This document shows positions 20,885 through 30,554 of a DNA stretch of 64,000 bases, one piece after another. Position numbers and translations under genes: made by a program. This stretch comes from Boswellia sacra (Eukaryota; Streptophyta; Magnoliopsida; Sapindales; Burseraceae). Position 1 is the stretch's first letter. Each line of letters starts with the position of its first letter. Location: NCBI GenBank assembly GCA_013180625.2, contig SNVD02016092.1, positions 744,001-808,000 on the forward strand, given 5' to 3'. Under the pieces are notes generated by a model. That model ran no database searches and had not been told where the DNA came from. It saw only the letters and a program-made list of their open reading frames with translations.

Positions 20885-23095
20885 CTGGAGAGAGCTATGC
20901 GTGAGATTCGTTCAGAAAATGCAAAGATCAAGTTTATAGCAGATTCAAAGTTAACTGAAGCAAATGCATTGGTTGCCAGCATTGAAGAGAAATCTTTGGA
21001 AATAGAGGCAAAGTTGCGTGCGTCGGATGCCAAGCTAGCTGAGATGAGTAGAAAAAGTTCAGAGATTGAACAGAAGTCACAAGAGTTGGAGTCCCGAGAA
21101 AGTGCCATTCAAAGGGAACGTTTATCCTTCACTGCTGAGTATGCTTATGTCTCTCCACCGTTACTCACTTTTTATTTCCAATCTATAAGGTCTTTCCAGT
21201 TTCTACTTGAGGACATACCTAAAATTTCATTCTGCATTCTAATTTTTTAAGTTGCTTCCATTTCCTAGGCGAGAAATGCAAGAGAGTACTTTGTCTAAGC
21301 AGAGGGAGGACTTGCTAGAATGGGAAAGAAAGTTACAAGAGGGAGAAGAGAGGCTAGCCCAAAGTCAAAGAATTATTAACCAAAGGGAGGAAAGGGCAAA
21401 TGAGAAAGATGCAATCTTTAAGCAGAAAGAAAACGACCTTGAAGTGGCACAAAAGAACATTGATGCAACTAGCTTGACTCTGAAGATGAAAGATGATGAT
21501 ATAAACATCAGGCTAGTAAATCTAAATATAAAGGAGAAGGCAAGTACTTTCCTGTGCAAATTTTTGTGGCGTAATGTTAAATTTAAATATGAAACTGTGT
21601 TTAGATTATGGCTTTTTCATATGTATGCAGGAATATGATGCCTTGCATAAGAATTTAGAGAAAAAAGAAAAAGAGCTACATGTGTTGGAGGAGAAGCTTA
21701 CAGCTCGTGAAAAGGTAAAATTGTAATTGGTTTCTCTGATGGTAACAATATGCTTTGAGAAAAAGTGCTTGGTAGAAGTGTACTTTTACTCAAATGTTTT
21801 GTTCTATCAAAAATTGAAAGGAAAGAAGAGACATGTTCTGTGTTGTTTGGTGAGGTCAAATATAACATTTCACATGCTACCTTCAATCGGTGTCTGTTTG
21901 GCTTTACATCAACTATGTTAGAATTAATTTGTTATTTAACAATGAGTGTGACATATCTCCACAAACTTAACTCATTCTCTCTCCCATTAGTTTGGTGGCG
22001 GGGTTTGTGGGTGGAGAGTGCAGAGGATAGTTTCAGCTTGTGTTTTAAATTTAATTTTTCTTTTTCCTTTTCTTTGTTGTTTCCCTTTCACAAAGCGTAT
22101 TTCTTCTTCTGTTTGCCCTGTTTTAGAAGTAGAATTCATTGTGCTAGTCTAAAAATTTTGCGTGCTAGAACCATAACCATGTGCTAGCCATTTTAATCGA
22201 ACCTCACAGCAAAATAAGATTGGAAATAAATTAGTAATCTGCTTTTTCATTTGATTTCCCTTTGGGATTAGTTTCTGTTATGAAAAACATGGATTTTACT
22301 CATTTTTTAAATTGTTTTATGGAATATGACAGCTTGAAGTTGAGAAATCGCTGGAGGAACATAAAGCAAATCTAGATGCAAAGAAGCGTGAATTTGATTT
22401 AGAGATTGATCAGAAGAGGAAATCAGTTGATGATGATCTTAAAAGCAAGGTAATTGAAGTGGAAAAGAAGGAAACTAAAATCAATCATAAGGAGGAGAAA
22501 ATTTCCAAAAGAGAGCAGGCATTGGATAAGAAATTAGAGAAGCTTAAGGAGAAAGAGAGAGATTACGAAACAAAGGTGAAAGCTTTGAAGGATAGAGAGA
22601 AGGCTATTAAATCTGAGGAGAAGAATTTGGAGGCTGAGAAGAAACAACTGGTTACTGATAAAGAGCATTTGTTGAGTCTCAAGGCTGAACTTGAAAAGAG
22701 AAGGGCTGAAAATGAACAGCAGCTTTTGAAGATGCATGAAATGAAGGATCAGCTTAAAGTGAGTGAGGAAGAAAGGACTGAGCATCTACGTCGGCAAGCA
22801 GAATTAAAAGAGGAAATTGAAAAGTACAGGCTTCAGCAGGAACTTCATTTGAAGGAGGCTGAGGATTTAAAACAACAGAAGGAGAATTTTGAGAGAGAGT
22901 GGGAAGAGTTGGATGAAAAAAGGGCTCAGGTTGAGAAAGAATTGAAAAGAATCAGTGATCGGGTCGTGCTGAAAGGCAGATTGCATTCTCCAGCACAATC
23001 AGCTGATGCAACAAACTGCAGGATAAACTAGAGAAGGAGAAATATTCTGAAGAGGAAAGGTTAAGAAAAGAGAAGCAGGCGGCAGAGGATAAATT
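20885..23095 (+). pseudogene. Captured fragment of a CRWN/NMCP1 (nuclear matrix constituent) gene
   Basis: Four consecutive exons of a plant lamina-like coiled-coil protein: 20885-21138, 21268-21539, 21631-21714 and 22333 to about 23095. All junctions are in phase, and introns are kept (the second has a GC donor, AAG|GCAAGT). Translation is unbroken heptad coiled coil with the family's signatures: [79 protein letters not shown] and ENFEREWEELDEKRAQ. Retained introns mean capture at DNA level, not by retrotransposition. The N- and C-terminal parts of CRWN are missing. A 62-bp insertion at 22960-23021 (flanked by GAT) stops the frame at about 23030. CRWN proteins line the plant nuclear envelope; this copy cannot make one. 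Confidence 0.85.
22960..23021. repeat. 62-bp insertion in the captured CRWN exon
   Basis: Interrupts the coding sequence between …RISD and DKLEKEKYSEEE, with GAT on both sides (22957-22959 and 23022-23024). Its first 25 bases are, reversed, nearly identical to 16301-16325 elsewhere in the same MULE. It introduces a frameshift and an early stop. Confidence 0.75.
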
Positions 23096-23845
23096 TCATA
23101 GAAATCTTATTTTGGTTGATCTCTCCAGAAAATTTAACAAACAACTTTATGATCATCAAACAATACACAAACAAAAAACCCAAATTTTTTTCTAATTTCT
23201 TCCCAAAACATGCCCGACACAAGCCACAACCTTCACAATGTAATCAAATTTCAAAATTCTGCCACCAACCCACATCAATAAACTGCATTTCCAATAAATC
23301 CACACTCCAAGTACACATCGAACACAAACAACTTACCCAAAACAGCTCGTAGGTGTTCGATTTTGTCAAGGGAGGGAACAGTCCCAGTCTGCGACCAGAG
23401 CGGCGGAGCGAGGCCACAGGCGAGACCACAGCAGCGGCATGGCGTTACAGCTACATCGAAGCAAGGCCCCCGTCGCGACCAGCAAGCTACGCAATCGGCA
23501 ACACCCGATAGCACGACAGCACGAACAGCGAATGACTGAGACCACAGGCGCGACGAGCAAGCGACCACAGCGGTAGGAGGAGGTGGGCACGACAGCAGAA
23601 CGACGCAACGGGCGCGACCGGCAAGCAACCAACGGAGCAGCACAATGGGAGGGCAGTGACGGAGCAAGCCGAGGACGACGCGATCACACCAGGGAATCAC
23701 AGCGGAGCTACGACAGCGGCTGGACCGGTCCGGTGAGGGCAGCAGTGGAGCCTGTCAGCAACGGCGGATCAAGGGTCGTGGGTTGTGTTCTTTGCACAAG
23801 TGATCGGATTGATTAGGGTTTATGGGATTTGGGTTCTGTTGTCTT
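23096..23845. other. MULE non-coding region with GC-rich island
   Basis: CRWN similarity ends at about 23095. From about 23360 to 23790 the sequence becomes GC-rich and repetitive (words GCGACCAGCAAGC, CGACAGCA, ACCACAGCGG). It has long open frames on the minus strand in all phases, a composition effect. It resembles the promoter/5'UTR of a housekeeping gene or a degenerate minisatellite. No protein family is recognised. Confidence 0.5.
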
Positions 23846-23971
23846 TTTTTAATTTGTCAAGGATATTTTCGTCTTTTTATATGTTACAAGGGGTCAACAA
23901 TAGTTAAAATAGCAAAAGGGGTCGTATATAGACAATAGATTTTAGAGGGGGTCATTTGATGAAAATCGGGC
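23846..23971 (-). repeat. MULE right terminal inverted repeat
   Basis: The reverse complement starts GCCCGATTTTCATCAAATGA, then CCCCCTCT, and matches the left TIR in order and spacing of its ACCCC words. The TSD CATTTCCTC follows at 23972-23980. Confidence 0.8.
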
Positions 23972-24420
23972 CATTTCCTCCCGTTCCCCACCGAATACAA
24001 CCTCAGAGCAGCCGCTCGATCTGCCTTGCCACCATCGCCTCCTCTTCTCCTCTCGTTCTCCGTCAGCGCCTGGGCCTTTCTCGTTCTCCATCGGCGGGTT
24101 CTTAACTCCTCTGCACATTTCCTCTCGTTCTCCACTGAAGACCACCTCAGAACAGCCGCTCGATCTGCCTTGCCACATCGCCTCCTCCTCTCCTCCCGTC
24201 CTCCATCGACGCCTGGGCCTTTCTCGGCCTCATCACCTCTCCTCTCATCTCCTCATCTCTGCTCATCTTCGCCACCGTCACAAGCAGAACAAGCGTAGCA
24301 GATCATCGTCGTCGTCGGCGCCACCGTCACCAGCCTCGACATCAGCCGCTTGCCCGTCAGCGCTGGGCCTTTCTCGACCTCACCACCTCCCATCTCGCCT
24401 CTTCCTATCTCCTCTCCTTC
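23972..24420. repeat. GC-rich tandem repeat, about three 143-150-bp units (MULE target)
   Basis: TGGGCCTTTCTCG recurs at 24071, 24214 and 24364. CAGCCGCTCGATCTGCCTTG recurs at about 24011 and 24152. CATTTCCTC recurs at 23972 and 24115, a 143-base period. The MULE inserted into the first unit, and the second unit preserves the unbroken target. Short plus- and minus-strand frames here (Pro/Ser/Arg-rich) are composition artefacts. Confidence 0.8.
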
Positions 24421-24449
24421 GCCGTCGCCGATCTGCTCAACTAAAACCC

Positions 24450-26053
24450 GGTTGTGTGAGGTAACAGTTGTATGAATATATTGGTTTTTTGGGTAATTAT
24501 ACAATGAAAAATGTGTCGAGATTGGTGTGTTTGCTGGTGGTAGTGGATGTTGGTTGCTCAATATTCGGCGGGTTGTTGCTGAATTGATTTGTTTTTCTGT
24601 GTATAAAAATGAAGTTGATGGCTGAATTGAGGTGATTTGCTTGTTTCTCTTGAAATTAATTGGTGGAATGGTAGTGTTGTGCTACTGGTTTTGATGTTTA
24701 GTTAGGTAATTTTTCTGGATTTGTATGTAGTGCAGTTTTATGATGTCCTCTTTTGCAGTCAAAAGGCTCTAGGAACAGTGATCTATAGCTCAGTTATTAT
24801 TCGGGACAATGGCTACCGTTGGATTTGTTCTACTTGTACGAGACAAGCAAATATGCACTGCAAATTTCCTTTGTGTTGAGCTTTGAAGGCTAAACCCATC
24901 AAAACTGTATCTTCAAGCAAAGACCCAGTTGATGTGAAAGTTTGCTAAAGACTGCGCTAGATTATACCTTGTTTTTATACCTTGTTTTTATTTGGTTGTT
25001 GGAATAGCGGCTTACTGTTTAGGATTTTAATTAGACATGATACTAGTCTTAGATTCAACATGATATCTGTGATAATGATGTGTGTACTGAGGAATGAATT
25101 AGCACTTAAACTCTAGCATGTACTGGCTTGTTTGTTTGGGTAGGCCTTTGTGCCTATACTAAATGGTTTGAGCAGTTGCAGATTTGTTAGAGTGATAGGA
25201 GGCTAAGTGGCAACAAACAGTGGTTGAAGTGGATTTACGGGTGAATTTCATCCCTGTTCCAGTGCTATTATCTGTGTTCGTTCCATCATTAAATTCAAGT
25301 TTGAATTAATGCACTATGCTTCTGGAAGCTTTTAGTGCTAAGCATTCCTTCAGCTCAGTGTGATCAACACTTTCAATATGTCAAAATAAGAAAATTGTTA
25401 TTTTAATGCTAGAAGTTAACTGTTATTGTTATTTTTTTGGTTAATTTCCTTACATGGATATGCATAATTTATACTGCTGATAAGACGCATTTCACTGCAT
25501 TTTTGGCTGTGAAAATATAAAAAGTGGTTATTTCATCAAAAAGGTCATATGTTCATTTAACATGGTAGAAAACACTTTCTTAGTTGACATGAGGCATTAG
25601 AGGTTATTGGTATGTGTCATATCTTAGAAAACAGATGGAATTTTGAGGCTTCCCTAATCCATGAAATAAAAGAATTTTAATATAATGAATTATTCTTTAT
25701 AACTTTTTGCAAATTAGGAAGTAATAGCAGCATCCAAATTCACATGGATGAACATAAATTTTTGTTATGATAACAATCTAACACTAACTAATGTTGTTTC
25801 TTAGACAGGCTCACATGGCAACACGAGTGTATTAGTAACTATAACTTTTAGTTTGCTCTTGGAACTTAAGTATTATTTTTTATGTTGTTACCTTGAGTAT
25901 AATGGCTACATAACAGCATCTTACCTATTTGACCAAGTTTTTTGGTATTTGATTTTTTAAAGCCATTTCTCTTTATTTAGCTGCAAAACATGGTTCAAAA
26001 GGGCCCAATTTTGGATTCCCTTATCATGCCCGTTGACAAGAAACTAAGTCAAT
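24450..26053. other. Non-coding DNA, possible interior of the Harbinger-type relic
   Basis: No family recognised. Composition is intron-like (T-rich, many stops). A short frame near 24810-24890 (GFVLLVRDKQICTANFLC) has no relative I can name. Nothing else can be supported. Confidence 0.4.
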
Positions 26054-26560
26054 GATAATTATTATTTTTATTTTAATAATTTTTATTTTTATTTTTATTA
26101 ATAATAATATAATTAATAATATAATAATGATATAATATTAAGTAAATATTATTATATAGTTTTAAAATAGTAATAAATAAATATATTAACTATTATTAAT
26201 AATTAAATTACTTAAATAATAACTTTAATATATATAATATCATAAAAATATTATATTATTATTCTAATATTAATATAATAATATAAAAAATCTGAGAAAT
26301 GATAATTATTATTTTTATTTTAATTAATAATAATAATAATTAATAATATAAAAATGATATAATTAAGTAAATATTATTATATAGTTTTAAAATAGTAATA
26401 AATAAATATATTATACTATTATTAATAATTAAATTACTTAAATAATAACTTTAATAAAAATAATATCATAAAAATATTATATTATTATTCTAATACTAAT
26501 ATAATAATATAAAAAATCTGAGAAATGATAATTATTATTTTTATTTTAATAATTTTCATG
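26054..26560. repeat. Extremely AT-rich tandem duplication (247 and 226 bp units)
   Basis: The unit starts GATAATTATTATTTTTATTT at 26054, 26301 and 26527 (third copy partial). Each ends AAAAAATCTGAGAAAT. The first copy carries extra TTTTTATTTT and AATAATATA stretches, which explains the length difference. Close to 95% A+T. Confidence 0.88.
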
Positions 26561-26591
26561 TTGTACATTACATAATTTTATTCGACTTAAC

Positions 26592-26774
26592 AGTAGGTCT
26601 GATCGATTGTTTACGAAATACGAGGCGGATGACATTGAAGTTATGGAGGAGCAACATCAAGATATGCCCACAGTTGAACTGAACACGTCCATTGAACGAA
26701 CATAATCATGGAGACAGTATAGGGACAACATAGCTTTAAGGATGTGGCAGGATTATATTCAACATGGGAGATAG
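26592..26774 (+). pseudogene. PIF/Harbinger transposase C-terminal remnant
   Basis: Reads RSDRLFTKYEADDIEV, then MEEQHQDMPTVELNTS and IERT, an in-frame TAA at 26703-26705, then SWRQYRDNIALRMWQDYIQ ending TAG at 26772-26774. The W-x-x-x-R-D-x-I/L-A-x-x-M-W tail is typical of the C-terminus of plant Harbinger DDE nucleases. The catalytic domain is absent. It lies just left of repetitive sub-terminal sequence, so it probably marks the right end of the degraded element. Confidence 0.55.
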
Positions 26775-26886
26775 ATGTTTGTAATCATATATTTATTTTT
26801 TATTGTAATGTGTTCGGGTATGTAAGGAAATAGTAATAACTGTTAACAAGCCTATTATTTATACAGTTTGATGGAACAAGTGTTTT

Positions 26887-27110
26887 GGATTCATTTCCAA
26901 ACGCATTTTATATTTTTGTTTTGAAAATTTGATTTCAATGATTCATTATCTTGTTTTTGTTTTCAAAATTTCAATTCCAGAATTCATTTCCAAATACATA
27001 TCTTGTTTTTGTTTTCAAAATTTCAATTCCAGAAAACATTTCCAAACGCATATCTTGTTTTTGTTTTCGAAATTCCAATTCCAGAAAACATTTCCAAACG
27101 CATATCCTTT
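26887..27110. repeat. Four short direct repeats, ~53-57 bp, sub-terminal
   Basis: Repeats of CATTTCCAAACGCATAT..., TTGTTTTTGTTTTC and AAATTTCAATTCCAG words follow one another between 26887 and 27110, with increasing similarity to the right. Arrays like this occur near ends of Harbinger and other DNA transposons. Part overlaps a small open frame at 26929-27216, which is not a gene. Confidence 0.7.
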
Positions 27111-27189
27111 ACTTAAAATACATTCTCTGAATCCAAGAAATTCATTTTTCAAATCATTTTGGAAACAAAAATACATGAAACAAGAAAGG

Positions 27190-27600
27190 ACACACCCTTC
27201 ATTTCTTGATCTTTAACAGTAGCATCTAGTTGTTTATTTATTTCTTTTGTCTTAAGAGCAATTTGACGACATAAAGCGACTATTCTGGGAAAAAGGTGAG
27301 GGAAATAAACGAAGAAGCATACCTTCATCTTGGTAGTTAGAGCTTTTTCAACTTTCTCTTTTTGCAGCTTGAGAAACGTAGTGTTGTACTCTGTCCAGCA
27401 CGTATTCCATATCATAGGATATATGTCTCTCACATTTTTTAGCCAATCTCTCACCCCCGTTTCCTCCATTTCTTTTGCCCGAGCATCGCACAACACAGCC
27501 AGAATGTCTTTAAAGTTTTTGGCAAACTTTTGTGAGTCTTGGCTGACACCCGCTACACGTGTCACGTTTTGGTGTACATCTTGAAGAAAGATTGAAGTAA
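27190..27600 (-). pseudogene. CC-NBS-LRR gene, N-terminal coiled-coil (Rx_N) exon piece
   Basis: Minus strand: NFKDILAVLCDARAKEME followed by WLKNVRDIYP (compare NFKAIQAVLxDAExRQ and WLDxLKDAxYD). Next come NTTFLKLQKEKVEKA, KMKVCFFVYFPHLF, IALKTKEINKQLDATVKDQE. These are the successive blocks of the RGA-type CC domain in the right order. Similarity stops at about 27190, and a TGA lies a few codons upstream of the first recognisable residue, so the start Met is lost. The piece lies on the correct side and strand to be the 5' end of the CNL whose winged helix is at 14.3-14.65 kb and whose LRR is below 6 kb. The nucleotide-binding core between them is missing. Confidence 0.75.
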
Positions 27601-29940
27601 ATCATTTCCAGACAAAGGGAAAGATTTCATAGTCCATAGTGAAAAGATGTTAGTTGAATGACCGAAGAGGAGAGTTGAAATTGAGTAAGCAGATGTGCCT
27701 GTGTTGTGAAAATGAAGCTGCCTTACGATCCTCTTATCACTTCTTAGATATACTGCAAGCAAAGCACCAAACGTCCAAAATGAAGGCTTGCTGGTTAATT
27801 AATTCCTTTCTGAAAATTTTGTAGCACTAGAAACTCAACTCAGTGGAGGCAAATCAAAATGCTTTAAAAAATCTACAGAAGTAAGATCCTTAAATTGATT
27901 CATAAGGTAAATATCTACGTATAATTTATATATTTACAATATTAATTTTTTTTAAAATTCAAATTCTTATGATGAGATATCTCATGAAAGAAGATGACTA
28001 GCCAATGTAGATATGAGATAACTTATTATTCCAATACTAGAGAAAAAAAAAATTAAAGTAACATGCTTTACCCAAGATGATTAATTAATAAATATTAAAC
28101 AGTTTAACTCTTAATATTTCACAATATTCCAAAATAACAAATAAATAAATATATAAACAATCAACAAAAACATGTCTAGTAGAAGATAGAGCAATCAATT
28201 TGATACAAGAGTAAATTAAACAAATATAACAGCTAACGACATGTATGTTAAGATAATATAAGTCATCACCGTATGGACTCAACAAATATTGAAAAAGAAT
28301 AAAAGAAATTAAGCAATTAGATCCTTGGATTATAAGAGGTGGTTAGAGCCACAAGAGATAAAATGGGTAGCGGCACAATAAAAATAATTGGTTCAGCAAT
28401 TTGTTTAAGAAAATGTAAACGAAATAGATGTTATATATGAATATTTTGTCTCAAAGGAAGCATAAGATGCAGGAGTGTGAAGAAAGCAAAGTAAAAGGAG
28501 AAAAAAAAAATTTCCCGAAAGCAAAATCTAGGCCAAGGATCTGATTCCATCTTTTAAGGAGGCAAACATTTATTTAGTTCGATTCACTTTTCCTATATGC
28601 AATTTTTCTTCATTAAGAAATAGTTACTTGATTTTAATTATAGAAAATAGTGTGAGTAATACCTAAATAAGTAGTCATTTAAGAAAAAAATTAATTCATA
28701 ACCCGAATGTTCACATATTTATTTATTTTATCTGTGGCTCAATTTCATTAATTATATAGAAAAAATTTATAGACAACCCGAATGTTCATCGCAATCAGTT
28801 TTCAGAAACCATCGATAAACTGTCAAAATTTTGCCGGATGACTATTAAAAATAACAGTATGGTTATAATCATATTCTTTACGGTTTAATATTGATTGTCT
28901 ACTTGTACAAGGATTTATGGATTGCTGACTAGCGAGTAAAATGCTGGTGACTTACCCACGTTGATATTTATGCATGGAAATATAGCATTGAAGTTAAAGG
29001 ACTCTGTAATATGTGAAAATAATTTGAATTTAATTTGGTATTTTATCATGTTGATATTTATGTATTATATAGTTAATAATTTGAGAATTAAAACTTTGTA
29101 ATGTATGCAAAGTTTTGAAATTAATGCGATACTTTTACTAAATTAATATTTATATATGTGATTATTTATTAGAAATTTGATACAATGAATGCCCGAAGAT
29201 TTTATCCGGGCCTTTTATTTATAGGTAATTCTATCTAACTTTTAGATAATTTTATTATTAATTAAAAAATTACAAAAAAAAGCCGCAAAAACAAATTCTA
29301 ATTTATTTAAACTAACCACTTGATCATTAAACAAATAATGTTAAAAATATGTGAAATTTCTAGCAGTTGTGAATTTGAGCTTTATAATTGGATTTCATAC
29401 GGCGCAAGTGCAAAATTATTTGAATAATGTGATACTGGATGTTAAAAAAGAAGACGATTATTAAGCTCCGATTATAGTATGTACCTTCTTTTATTTACAA
29501 TCATGTCTAAAATAATATTTAATGACAAATTCAAAGAAGCCGTTGAGGAGCCATGGATTTGTTTAATTTTGGTTATAGTCTTTGTTCAAAGAATCAAATT
29601 TAGATGTTCGATGTTTCTTACTTATTTCTATTAGTGTTTATCAAACTCTTTTTAGTTCCTCAATATTTAATTTCATTTCTATTCACATTTTGCCATCTAT
29701 TCTATAAATTATGTTGATTTTCGTAAAATACTTGCTAAACTACTAAACTTAATGTAAAAGAGCAATGAAGTTAGATTGAGAAGAAAGAATACTATTTAAA
29801 ATTTAAAATAAAAGGGTAATTTTGAAATAAATTGGGATTCAGTGAGTTAATTTAGATATAAAATTCTTAATATAGTGAGTTTAAAAATGAGGGCGAGTTA
29901 AAAGGTGTCCTTTATACTTTCCTTTTTCGACCATAAAGAA
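27600..29940. other. AT-rich intergenic DNA, no gene seen
   Basis: Short frames only. No domain, RNA gene or repeat was recognised. The left end would hold the former promoter of the CNL gene. Confidence 0.5.
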
Positions 29941-29954
29941 AGTTAATGTGAATA

Positions 29955-30092
29955 CAGGCCCAATGGGCCATGTTTAATGTAACAACACTCGTGTGTAAAA
30001 CAACTCATGTTTTATTCTTTCCTTTTTCGACCATGAAGAAGGTTAAATATAAATCCAGGCCCAACAGGCTGGTCCATTATACATGGCCCATT
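29955..30092 (+). promoter_or_regulatory. Site-II-like GGCCCA/TGGGCC motifs upstream of eIF2-beta
   Basis: GGCCCA at 29957, TGGGCC at 29964, GGCCCA at 30058 and GGCCCA at 30085, all within 140 bases upstream of the inferred transcription start. TGGGCY (site II) elements are known to drive proliferating-cell expression of plant translation genes. Two ~60-bp similar segments (CCTTTTTCGACCAT…CAGGCCCAA) occur about 96 bp apart, suggesting a small local duplication of the promoter. Confidence 0.55.
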
Positions 30093-30234
30093 TAATCCTT
30101 TATAAAATCCCAACATGGGACGCGACGTAATAAAGTTGATCAACGTATAGCCACGTAAACGAAGAAGAAAGCCAAGCAAGGAGAGCAAACTCTCTCTCAA
30201 CAATAGAATCTCGGTTTTCGATTTCAATTTCAAA

Positions 30235-30428
30235 CGTAAGCATTTGATCCTCCTGTCTCATTATTCTCGGGCTGTTAGAATCATTTGGATCTCTATCGCT
30301 TCTGTTACGGTTTCTATAATCATCCAATTCTTCATTTTTGTTTTCATTTTAATCTTGAAACGAGTTTCATATTCCGAAAACGAGCATATTAATTTGATTT
30401 GTTCGTTTGAAATTTCATGTTTCCTAGT
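30235..30428 (+). other. Probable 5' UTR intron of eIF2-beta
   Basis: A donor-like AAC|GTAAGC at about 30235 and acceptor TTTCCTAG at about 30427 bracket a T-rich stretch, with the ATG five bases after the acceptor. No coding change results. Inferred from splice signals only. Confidence 0.5.
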
Positions 30429-30432
30429 GACA

Positions 30433-30504
30433 ATGCCGGACGAGAAACAAAATGAGGCGAAGGATGAGGTGCCGGAAGTAAGTTTATATTTCATATATAT
30501 ATAA

Positions 30505-30554
<50 letters not shown>

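Larger units (their letters stand above)
14880..23971. mobile_element. 9.1-kb MULE of the Ulp1-carrying (Kaonashi/KI) type with a captured CRWN fragment
   Basis: Flanked by a perfect 9-bp TSD CATTTCCTC (14871-14879 and 23972-23980), the Mutator length. Terminal inverted repeats extend about 115 bp (left 14880-14993, right about 23846-23971). They show the same order of ACCCCCT, GACCCCTTTTG, TTGACCCCTT and TATCCTT words, roughly two-thirds identical. Cargo: a transposase C-terminal scrap (15303-15536, plus), a DUF1985/Ulp1 protease gene (16904-20294, minus) and a CRWN/NMCP1 gene fragment (20885-23095, plus). MULEs with DUF1985-Ulp1 genes are a known plant group; the CRWN addition is what I see as particular here. 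Confidence 0.88.

Noticed and set aside
22534..22785. Minus-strand frame inside the CRWN fragment
   Set aside because: Antisense shadow of a coiled-coil exon.
23275..23816. Overlapping Cys/Arg-rich and Gly/Arg-rich frames in the GC-rich MULE segment
   Set aside because: Open on both strands in several phases with no family; a composition effect.
24026..24561. Ser/Pro-rich and Arg-rich small frames near 24 kb
   Set aside because: They fall in the 143-bp GC-rich tandem repeat and have no independent support.
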